A stretch of DNA of 64,000 nt from Dactylorhiza incarnata (lineage: Eukaryota > Streptophyta > Magnoliopsida > Asparagales > Orchidaceae): contig JAWHQI010000005.1 in NCBI GenBank assembly GCA_033032865.1, positions 6,410,001 to 6,474,000 on the forward strand, given 5' to 3'. Below, one piece after another: positions 34,601-43,534 of this stretch. How positions within the stretch are numbered: the stretch's first letter is position 1; each line of letters begins with the position of its first letter. Position numbers and translations under genes: made by a program. The notes beneath the pieces are model-generated. The model had not been told where the DNA came from. It saw nothing but the letters and a program-made list of their open reading frames with translations, and did no database searches.

Positions 34601-35478
34601 TAGATTGACCTAGGAATATCACTGTAAGGAAGATCAACCAAATCTGGCTTGCCTTCAAATCAAAGAGAGGTGCATACAGACGAAGTGCTTGTTGCTGTTT
34701 AGAAATAGTGAGCAAACAAAGTCCAAAAAATAGTATGGGAGATGGAGAGATACCTGTTGAGGTGCTGGAACAGAAAACCTGAGCAGAAGAGCTTCGAAAT
34801 GCCAAAGGACAGAAGAGCTTTGAACTCCTGGAAAAGCATAACGAAAATCAAATGTTGAACTGCTGGAGATCGGAGAAGAATTCGGGGAGATACCTGTGTA
34901 GGTGCTGGGACCGAAAGAGGGATAGATAACTGTTTAGGCGCCGGAGCAGAAAACGCGAATAGAGCAGCAATCGGAGAACCTGCTGTAGGAGGTAAGTGCA
35001 TTGGCAGATAATGGAGAGCAGGGTGAAGATTGGAAGGAAAATGGAGGATTTCTGGAGCGGAAGAGACCTTTACGAAACAATCCCGAGCTCCCGCCAAAAT
35101 TAAATGTCGTCGCGAGATTGGTTCGGTCTTCGGCGTCGGCGACGGAAGAGGCCTTCGGCGTCGGCGACGGCAGAGGCGATGAGAGCGGCGTTGCCGGTGG
35201 AGAGCGGTAGTGGAGGAGAGCGCAGAAGAGCCGGGTTGTAGGGGTTTTAGAGAACCGCGAAAATGATGTAGACAGGGATGGGATACCTGCTGCCATTCGA
35301 AATGATTCAAAATAAAGTAGACGGTGAAGGGATTCAAAATAAAGTTGAGGTGACGTGGTGCTGTAAATTGGACGGTGATGAGCCTAATGGACGAACAAGA
35401 TCTATTCTTTGTCTCACATAATTTACATAATTTTGTTACCATGATATTTCTTTTTAAAGTAGTATAAATATATATATA
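31698..35478. repeat. Mosaic of Helitron-related repeats without a gene
   Basis: A plus-strand Helitron-like start (TCTATACGAATTTAAAAAG) lies near 31845. Segments containing GATTCAAAATAAAGTAGACG or its complement recur at 31510, 32080, 32885, 33890, 34215 and 35305 in both orientations. The phrase CAGGCCATCCTCAATG recurs at 33258 and 33612, with a variant near 31208, and GTAAGCAAGATCAACCAAAC at 34078 and 34391, with a variant near 34625. A GA run is at about 32495. No coding gene is supported except the fragment at 34934. Confidence 0.5.
34934..35296 (-). pseudogene. Possible captured gene 5' fragment (transit-peptide-like)
   Basis: A 120-residue minus-strand frame starts MAAGIPSLSTSFSRFSKTPT and is rich in Ser, Pro, Ala and Arg with few acidic residues, as in organelle transit peptides. 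A related sequence sits inside the Helitron at 31370-31500. Capture of a gene start by a Helitron is plausible, but composition alone can mimic this and I recognise no mature domain. Confidence 0.25.
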
Positions 35479-36029
35479 TATACACCATATATAAAGAAAT
35501 ATCAAACCTCTGAATTTTAAAGCCGTTGAAATGATTACGACTGTCAAATCTGGCATAATATTTCATCAACCGTCGGATCAAACCGCTCCCTCTCTCTCCA
35601 CTTTTTATAGGTCTCTTACACCTACTAGGGGGTAACCTAAAACAATGAAGGTGTAGAGTACCCTATAAAATGAAATTAAGATTTTAGCCCTAAATTTATT
35701 GAAAAAGAAGTGTCATATGACCAGTTTTTTAATCTCACAAAAATTGTCAATTATGAGAATTGAATCAAGATTTTCACTATGTCAAGCAAAGATAATAACC
35801 ATCACACCATATGGTTTTGTTGAACGAAACTGAATTAAGTTTTATATATACACATAAAAATATAGATCGCCCATTCCGAATGTCGCCCCTGCCGAATGTC
35901 GTTGCCCCTACCGAATGTCGCCCCCGCCGAATGTCGCCACCCATACCGAATGTCACCCCCGCCGAATGTCGTCTCCACTTCTGCCGAATGTCGCCGCCCG
36001 CATGGGGGGCCCCCGTGTCTTGTCACTCA
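35479..36029 (+). mobile_element. Short non-autonomous Helitron, copy 3
   Basis: The AT-rich first part matches copies 1 and 2, but the 5' TC is lost (TACACCATATATAAAG). The minisatellite is at 35875-35998, the hairpin at 36000-36018, spacer CTTGTCA and CTCA (36026-36029) before T. Confidence 0.6.
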
Positions 36030-36036
36030 TGTGTAT

Positions 36037-36365
36037 GACCTGTTTTTTAATCTCACAAAATTTGTCAATGGTGAGAATTGAACAAAGGTCTCCATTATGT
36101 CAACCAAAGATGACAATCATCACACCATATGATTTTTGTTGAACAAAATTAAATTATGTTTTATATATACTGATATAAATATAGATCACCTCTGCCGAAT
36201 GTCACCCCCACCGAATGTCGCCGCCCCTACTGAATGTCGCCGCCCCTACCGAATGTCGCCGCCCCTACGGAATGTCACCCCCGTCGAATGTCGCCGCCCC
36301 TGCCGAATATTGTCACCCCTGTCGAATGTCGCCGCCCGCACGGGGGCCACCGTACCCTGTCACTA

Positions 36366-36366
<1 letters not shown>
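36037..36366 (+). mobile_element. Short non-autonomous Helitron, copy 4 (5' truncated)
   Basis: It begins inside the shared AT-rich part, 8 bp after copy 3 ends. The minisatellite is at 36190-36335, the hairpin GCACGGGGGCCACCGTAC at 36338-36355, spacer CCTGTCA, and the canonical CTAG (36363-36366) before T and a 40-bp TA run. Confidence 0.65.
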
Positions 36367-36409
<43 letters not shown>

Positions 36410-36510
36410 CGAGAACTCATAAGCGGGCAAGCCTAACATGCGGGCGTACAGACAGATGTTTTTGGGGGTCAAGATAAGTCCAAATAGAAAAGTTATCAAC
36501 ACAAAATTTG

Positions 36511-36719
36511 TAGATCTCGTCGAGCCGAACAACTTTCATGTTGACCACTTTTTAATTTGGAGCTGTTTAGACTATCGATTTGGGGCTCGAAAATCTGATT
36601 TTCGAGCATCTACTGTAGCAGTCTCGCCGCCACAGATTTGCGAGCCCCAAATCGAGGGTCAAAACGACTCCCAATCAAAAAGAGATCAACATGAAAGTTG
36701 TTGTTCTCGACGAGATCTA
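36511..36719. repeat. Long inverted repeat (foldback)
   Basis: TAGATCTCGTCGAG at 36511 pairs with CTCGACGAGATCTA ending at 36719. Pairing continues inward through AACTTTCATGTTGA / TCAACATGAAAGTT, a T-rich / A-rich pair, and GATTTGGGGCTCG / CGAGCCCCAAATC, leaving a loop of about 50 bp. It could be a MITE-like foldback; no terminal duplication was found. Confidence 0.75.
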
Positions 36720-36795
36720 CAACATTTATGTTGATCACTTTTCAATTTGGAGCATCCTTGCCCCTTGTTCGTACGTCCGCATAGTAGCGATCCCC

Positions 36796-36837
<42 letters not shown>

Positions 36838-36841
<4 letters not shown>

Positions 36842-37271
36842 TGACAGTGCACGGGGGGCCCCCGTGCCCCGTGCGACAGTACTGTACCCGCACCCGGCAT
36901 CCTTCGCCCGCACCCGGCGGCCTTCGCCGCACCCGGCGGCCTTCGCCCGCACCCAGCGGCCTTCGCCCGCACCTGGCGTCCTTCGCCCGCACCCGGCGGC
37001 CTTCGCCCGCACCCGGCGGCCTTCGCCCGCACCCGGCGGCCTTCGCCCGCACCCGGCGGCCGACGCCCGCACCCGGCGGCCTTCGCCCGCACCCGGCGGC
37101 CTTCGCCCGCACCCGGCGGACTTCGCCCGCACCCGGCGGACTTCGCCCGCACCCGACGGACTTCGCCCGCACCCGATGGGCTTCGAGTGACAGTGCACAG
37201 CCCCCCCCCCCCCCCCCCCCCCCCCCGTGTCCCGCGCGACAGTACCCTGCACGCCCCCGGCACACACACAG
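36838..37271 (-). mobile_element. Minus-strand Helitron-like 3' ends, two in a row
   Basis: The first end has CTCG (36841-36838), spacer ACTGTCA and the perfect hairpin at 36849-36867, next to a CA microsatellite (36801-36838). A second CTCG plus the same spacer lies at 37194-37184 followed by a 26-base C run (37201-37226). Between them is the 20-bp array listed separately. No 5' end is seen. Confidence 0.55.
36898..37185. repeat. 20-bp tandem repeat, about 14 units
   Basis: The unit is CCTTCGCCCGCACCCGGCGG, exact in most copies, with one 19-bp copy near 36921. All reading frames stay open across it because of the repeat, so the long predicted proteins there are not genes. Confidence 0.95.
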
Positions 37272-37524
37272 CTAGGAGGTGGGCATTAGGACCGGGCCTA
37301 TCAGGCCCGCCTGGGCCCGACCAGGTAAAAGACCGAAAGGCCCGGGCCTAAAAAAGCCCGATCCAAGCCCGGGTCGGGCTTTGGGGGCCTAACAAGGCCC
37401 CCATTCTAGTTAGTTGGCCAGCCTGGTGCCCAGCCCGGGCAAAGCCCAGGCCCTAGGCCCGGCCTGAGACCAGGTCGGGCAAAGACCGGGCACGGCCTGG
37501 AAAAGCCTGGCCCGGCATTGTTCT

Positions 37525-37665
37525 GTTGATCAAGGGCTCTCAAAAGAGCCATTGATCAACACAATGGATCTTTTGAGAGTCGTTGTCAACGATTCCTGGC
37601 AGCTGCTAGGAATCATTAATTCCTAGCAGCTGCCAGGAATTGGCAGCCTAGGCGTAGGCTGCCAA
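37525..37665 (+). other. Three consecutive hairpins in the hAT leader
   Basis: Hairpin 1 is 37525-37560 (GTTGATCAA outer stem, GGCTCT/AGAGCC inner). Hairpin 2 is 37592-37640, a 21-pair stem around ATTCCTGGCAGCTGC. Hairpin 3 is 37640-37665 (TTGGCAGCCTA / TAGGCTGCCAA). They lie between the subterminal repeats and the transposase start. Confidence 0.85.
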
Positions 37666-37838
37666 AAAATTGGCAGTCTACGTCTGGCTATTATATGTTT
37701 TTTTAATAAAACAAAAAGTTATAAAACCACCCCCCTCTCCCTTAGCCGGCCCCTTCCCTCTCTCTCTCTCATACTCTCTCTCTCTCTCCTCTTTATCTCT
37801 CACTCTCTCTCTCATTCTCTCTCTAAATTATTGAGAAG

Positions 37839-39790
37839 ATGGCGTCTTCCTCTTCTATGCCTTCATCCTCCGCATCGACCGCGCACGAAATTGTGAAGCA
37901 TAAGCACACAGCTCCAGTCTGGGAGCACTTTGAGATAGTGCGGATCGACACTGAATTTAAGGCGAAGTGTAAACATTGTTCAAAGTTGCTGACCGTTAGC
38001 GGAAATTCGACACTCGCCCGACATATCAAATCCTGTCTGTCGAAGCAAGCTCCGGAGGCTACTCAAGCGCAAATTTCTGCAGGCGGGCAAATCTGGACGT
38101 ATGATCAGATGCGTCAACGAGAGCTTCAAATGAGGAACGTCATTAGACGTGGATTGTCATTCGGGCACTACGACAACGAGGACGAGACTGAATACATACA
38201 CGAAGGGCTTCAGCCAAAATATCAGCAGGTAAGTAGATCAACACTTAAGCGTGATGCATATAAATCTTATATGCAATCGAAACAGGACTTAATTAATTAT
38301 TTTGAAACTTACGACGGTAGAGTTAGTCTGACGAGTGACGTTTGGAGTAGCAATATAAAAGCAGGAGTATCGTATACATGTATTACTTGTCATTGGATCG
38401 ATTCCGATTCATGGGAATTAAATAAACACATTATCTGTTTTGAGTGTTTCGAATATCCACATACCGGTCAAGCTATTTATCACGTAATTACAAAATGTAT
38501 TCGTGAATTTAAAATTAAAGATAAAATTCTAAGTATTTCTTTCGATAATGTTAGCAATAATACGGTCGCAATCGATTATTTAAAACGTGATTTGAGACCA
38601 ATATTAAGTGGAATTTTTTTCATACTCGATGCGTATGTCACGTTTTAAATTTAATTGTGCAGGATAGTTTATCGTATATGGAACCATATATTAATAAAAT
38701 TCGTATTATGTTAAAATATATTTATACTTCTAAAAAACACAAATAAGATTTTAAAAATTTTGTAAATGCACAAGGGCTTAAATTTTTAAAACCTGAATTT
38801 GATATGTCTATAAGATGTAATTCAACTTATAAAATATTAAAAAGTGCAGTGCGACAAAAAACACAACTAATGGAATTTTATAGTATGTCTGAAATTCATG
38901 ATTTTCATGATTCTGATTGAGATGTAATTGAAAATTATATGGAATTATTAGAAGTTTTTTATAGATCAACAACTATTTTATCTGGCGTTTATTATCCCAT
39001 TAGTCCACTCGTTATCAAAAATTTTGTATTAATTACAGAAAAATTTAAAAATTATAGAAAATATGAAACTTGGCGTCCGTTAATTCAAATGATGAAAGAA
39101 ATTTTTTTAAATATTATAAAGAAATGCAGCTATGTTTTCATGCGCCGCAGCCTTAAATCCTTTAATTGACGTAGATGGCGTATAAAATCTTATCGAATAA
39201 ATAAACAATAATTTAAATTTAACTGTAACTTATAATTATTTTGATAATATAAGTGTTTCAAAATTTAATAATGATTTTACATAATTTTATAATTATTATG
39301 ATTAGTTATATGGATCGCGACCTAGAGAAGATAACACCCTACCAAAAACCAAATATAGTCTAAAAGCAAGATTTTAGAGTTAGCCGCTCGAAAAAAACAA
39401 CGAACTTCGAGTACTTTAAATGAATTAAGATTATATACGAAAACACAATTTCAAGATTTTATGAGTTCAAATAAGATAAATTTTTTTGATATTTTACAAT
39501 GGTGGAGAAATAAAATTAATATATATCATGTTATGGCCTTTATGGTTATAGATTTACTAACAATCCAAGCTAGTACTGTAGCTTCGGAGTTTGTATTTTC
39601 TTTGAGTGGCAGAATTCTGAACGACCGAAGGAGCCGCCTGAGCGACGAGTCTTTGGAAATTTGCATATGCTACAAAGACCACTTGGATGCTATGAAGAGG
39701 AGGCAGCATGTCGCGTCGATCGAAGATAGCTCATCCGAAGTTAAAGATGAGCTAGGCGGCCTAAATTTGGGCACAGAAGATCAAGCCTGA
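37839..39790 (+). pseudogene. hAT transposase (BED zinc finger, RNase H-like, dimerisation domain)
   Basis: ATG at 37839 follows a CT-rich leader. The BED finger reads CKHCSKLL then HIKSC (about residues 47-66). SLTSDVWSS and ISFDNVSNN are RNase-H-fold motifs of plant hAT transposases (the second usually carries the next acidic residue). After a break at 38648 the middle part LLEVFYRSTTILSGVYYP follows at 38939 in another frame, and the C-terminal dimerisation motif VASEFVFSLSGRILNDRRSR lies near 39575-39640. Stops and frameshifts between 38640 and 39460 inactivate it. Confidence 0.88.
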
Positions 39791-40243
39791 ACGTCATTTC
39801 TGAGGGCTCAACTCTAAATGTCTTGTAAGACTAATATTGTATTATTTTAGATTTTTTAAAGTTCAAATATTTGTATTCATATATTTTGTATTTTGATTAT
39901 GATAAAATGTATGATACTTAATTTTTGTTATCGTATATTTTTGTAATTAATATTTTTATTAATAACAAAAAAAAAATTCATGAGGATGGATGAAATTTTT
40001 TTCCTTAAATATTATCATATTTATATAAAATTAAATTTTAAAAAAAAAAATTAATATGCCGGGCCAGACCCAGGCCCGACCTGGGCCTGGCCCGACCTGC
40101 AAGGCCTTGCTAGGCGTCCTCCTTAGGAGGAGGCCTGAGCCCGGCCCGGGCCTGGCAAAAATTGGGCCCGGGCTTTTTCCGAAAAACCTGGGCCCAGCAT
40201 GCCCGGGCTCAGCCTGGGCCCGACAATCCTTTTGCCCAAGACA

Positions 40244-40468
40244 CAGTTTTATATAATTTATTTATTTTTTTTAGAAATTTAAAAAAATATGAAATCTGTA
40301 TTTTAAGTTTAAAAAACCTAAAACATATATTATATATACATATATATATTATATAGATATATATATGTATATATCTGTATTATATATATATATATATTAT
40401 ATTTAATATATATACATTATATGTAATATATATACAGAATTTTTTTTTATATAAACGATAGTCCGCCG

Positions 40469-40502
<34 letters not shown>

Positions 40503-41129
40503 TATTCCCTCCGCCTCCGCCGCCGCCGGAGACACCGCCGCCCTGACCAGAGTCCGCCGTCTAGGTCGCCGGACCCCGGCGAACTCAGCGGGGTTGGTCC
40601 GGCGGCGCTCCGGCAGGGCCACCGGCGGCGGTGGCCCTGACCGTGAGGCCCAGATCTGGGGGAGTGGCCTATCGGGATTTTCATGGGAGGGAGGAGTTAA
40701 AAAATCCTAATTTGGCTATTTGCAGCCCAGAATAAATGACTATTTGCAGCCCGGATCTCCATGATTCAACGGCTGAGATTAATTTTGTGGTTGTAATTTG
40801 GCTTCAATATGGGCTTGAAAGTTTTTTTATGTAATATATATATATATATGAGACAATTTTAGGTACGTGCATACAGAGAGGAACGTTGGAGACTTTGTTT
40901 TGTCAAATTACAGTTATATTTTTAGTTACAGTTGTAAATGGTCTGTATTTTCAGTTTAAATTACAGTTATAATTTAGTTCAAAATTTTCATTTTTTTATA
41001 GTTATATATTCATCCTAAAATATATGCATATGACTATTTAAAATGACCGTAAAATTACATGTATCAATATTTCTTGACTTTTTTAAAAATAAAATAAAAA
41101 TATAGAGTAAATTTAAAAAATAAAAATAT
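40244..41129. other. AT-rich DNA, 34-base C run and a GC-rich block
   Basis: TA microsatellites span 40325-40435. A C run covers 40469-40502. A GC-rich block at 40503-40660 is a diverged direct repeat of 42117-42233. AATTTGGCTATTTGCAGCCC (40709-40728) has a perfect inverted partner at 42014-42033. No gene is supported. Confidence 0.6.
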
Positions 41130-41930
41130 AGTGTATATACGTGTGTGTGCATGTATATGCATATACATATATACGTATATATGCATATACGTATATGCAT
41201 ATACGTATATGCATATACGTATATGCATATACGTATATGCATATACGTATATGCATATACGTATATGCATATACGTATATGCATATACGTACATGCATAT
41301 CCACGTATATGCATATACGTATATGCATATATGCATATACATAATGTATATGCATATATGTATATGCATATACATAATGTATATGCATATATGTATATGC
41401 ATATACGTTTATGCATATATGCATATACATAATGTATATGCATATACATATATGCATATACATAATGTATATGCATATACATATATCCATATACATATAT
41501 CCATATACATATATCCGTATACATATATCCGTATACATATATCCATATACATATATCCACCTACATATATCCACCTACATATATACAGATACATATATAC
41601 AGATACATATATCCACATACATATATCCACATACATATATACATATACATATATCCATATACATATATCCATATACATATATCCATATACATATATCTGT
41701 ATACATATATCCGTATACATATATCCATATACATATATCCATATACATATATCCATATACATATATCCGTATACATATATCCATATACATATATCCACCT
41801 ACATATATACAGATACATATATACAGATACATATATCCACATACATATATCCACATACATATATACATATACATATATCCATATACATATATCCATATGA
41901 TTATATCCATATGCATATACATATATATAT
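41130..41930. repeat. 12-bp minisatellite of TATGCATATACG / CATATATCCATA units
   Basis: About 800 bp of alternating pyrimidine-purine repeats. The left third is made of palindromes TATGCATA and TACGTA; the right part of ATACATATATCC units in blocks that themselves repeat. All six frames read open, encoding YMHIRICI-like text with no biological meaning. Confidence 0.95.
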
Positions 41931-42116
41931 TATATAAAGAAGAACTTTCAGACCCATTTTGATGCCAAAATAGAACCACTCATTGAATCACAGTCATTGG
42001 ATCAAGATGATACGGGCTGCAAATAGCCAAATTCAGAAATACCCCCTCCAAGGATCCCGAGCCAAGCCCGATTTCCCATTTCTCCCGTTCCAGCCCCGAT
42101 GTCTCCCTTTCCCGGC

Positions 42117-42370
42117 ATCGCCGGCCTGACTGGAGCCCACCGGCGAGGTCGCCGGACCCCGGCAAACCTGCCGGGGTTAGTCCGGCGGCGCTCCGACAGG
42201 GCCACCGCAGGCGGTGGCCCTGATCGTGAGGCCCATAAATTGGTATCGGGCTTGGATCAGAGCAACCACCGACGGTGACCCTGCCGGAGCGCCACCGGAG
42301 TGCCCACGACAGGTTCGTTGGCCACCGGCGACCACGCCGGTGGGCTCCGGTCAGGCTGGCGGCGGGGGAT
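42117..42370. repeat. GC-rich inverted repeat with arms of about 110 bp
   Basis: The left arm 42117-42228 and the right arm 42257-42370 are imperfect reverse complements (shared CTGGAGCCCACCGGCG, GCGCTCCG, GGTGGCC words). The centre is near 42243. Nested in the left arm is AGGGCCACCGC / GCGGTGGCCCT. The left arm also repeats 40540-40650. Confidence 0.8.
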
Positions 42371-42379
42371 GAAAACGTC

Positions 42380-42701
42380 GGGCGACAGTTTAAAAAAAAT
42401 CCTTAAATATTTTTATTATATAAAATTTATATATGTATATATAAATTATATATATAATATAATATAAAATACAATATTTTAAAATTATATATATATATAT
42501 TAATTTTTAAAACTACAGATATTTTTAAATTTTTACAAATTTTTATATTATTTAAAATTATATAATGAAAAAGAGGGGAAAAAGGAAAAATTAATAAATA
42601 TAACTGTGTGCGTGCTGGGAGCGGGCGGAGCCCGCCGGGGGTGGACAGAGAACTGTTGCGTGGGGCACGCCCCCCCCCCCACCCCCGTGCACCGTCACTC
42701 G
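42380..42701 (+). mobile_element. Helitron-like 3' end after AT-rich DNA, CTCG at 42701
   Basis: GTGC (to 42690), spacer ACCGTCA and CTCG (42698-42701) before T match the family 3' end; the hairpin is spoiled by a C run (42670-42680). 42380-42600 is AT-rich. No 5' end is defined. Confidence 0.5.
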
Positions 42702-43323
42702 TCTGTGTGTCTATATATATATCACCTTACGACGTAACATGGTCGACAAACAAATACGAGTCGTCATATTCGTATACAAATAATAACCACCATTCGATAA
42801 GGAGAGAGAAGGAGAGTGGGGAGAGAGGGTATGGGGCCCACAATTAAGAGAGAGAGAGAGAGAGGGAGGGGAGAGAGGGCGGCAACAATGTCTTGTAATT
42901 GGAAAGAAAAAGAGAAAGGAGAGAGGTGGAGGCGGGTCTCATCAATATTTTGATTAATATTAAGACATATAACTAAAACTTTATTAAATTTTACATAAAA
43001 CTTTGATATATAGTATACAAATGTTTATTAAAATTTATATAAAACATCGATATATCAAAATATTTATTAAATTAATGTTATGCATGTGAGGATTGTTGTG
43101 TGATGCTCGCGCGCGGGAGCAGATGAACCCAGACGGGTGTACCTCGGCTCGCCGACACTCACGCTACTCGCATTTCCTCGAGCGCGTGACAAATTGAGGC
43201 AAAAAGCATAGATTTGTGTGCTCGAGGGATTGCAATCAGCGTGAGAGCCGTCAAACTGAGGTACCGTCATGGTCGGGATACCGTCACGCAGGGCATGGGG
43301 GGCTCCCCGTGCACTGTCACTCG
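42702..43323 (+). mobile_element. Helitron-like 3' end, CTCG at 43323
   Basis: Hairpin GCATGGGGGGCTCCCCGTGC (43293-43312), spacer ACTGTCA and CTCG (43320-43323), then GTATATA. Upstream 42780-42900 has GA-rich microsatellite text and 42950-43080 is AT-rich; no gene is seen. Confidence 0.5.
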
Positions 43324-43487
43324 GTATATATATATATACATATACATACATATACATATACATACATATACATATACATACATATACATATACATACATA
43401 TACATATACATATACATACACATACATATACATATAAGTACATACATATATATATGCATATATATTATGTATATATATAGACACACA
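43324..43487. repeat. TA/CATA microsatellite between two Helitron 3' ends
   Basis: ATACATATACAT repeats fill the gap. Open frames across it are repeat artefacts. Confidence 0.9.
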
Positions 43488-43534
43488 TGAGCATCTTCGC
43501 TCGGGCTCCCGCCCGTGCTCGATGATCTCTGAAA
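43488..43534 (-). mobile_element. Minus-strand Helitron 3' end, truncated
   Basis: The minus strand has a hairpin (43518-43499), spacer GAAGATG and CTCA (43491-43488) before T. The body is cut almost at once by the minus-strand copia LTR. Confidence 0.5.

Larger units (their letters stand above)
37272..40243 (+). mobile_element. hAT DNA transposon, decayed
   Basis: A transposase remnant is bounded by GC-rich subterminal repeats made of CCCGGGCC, CCCGGC and GGGCCTGG words on both sides (37290-37510 and 40060-40230), typical of plant hAT elements. The ends AGGTGGGCATTAGGA and, inverted, CTTGGGCAAAAGGAT are similar and probably the terminal inverted repeats. I could not define an 8-bp target duplication. 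Confidence 0.7.

Noticed and set aside
36742..37275. Overlapping Arg/Pro/Ala-rich frames of 150-190 codons
   Set aside because: They span a 20-bp tandem repeat and CA/C runs; no start context or domain.
37260..40250. An 8-bp target duplication of the hAT element (CACACAG-like on the left, CACAG on the right)
   Set aside because: The left flank is a CA repeat, so the partial match is not informative.
41015..41979. Several long overlapping reading frames on both strands (110-270 codons)
   Set aside because: They are translations of the 12-bp minisatellite and open in all frames.
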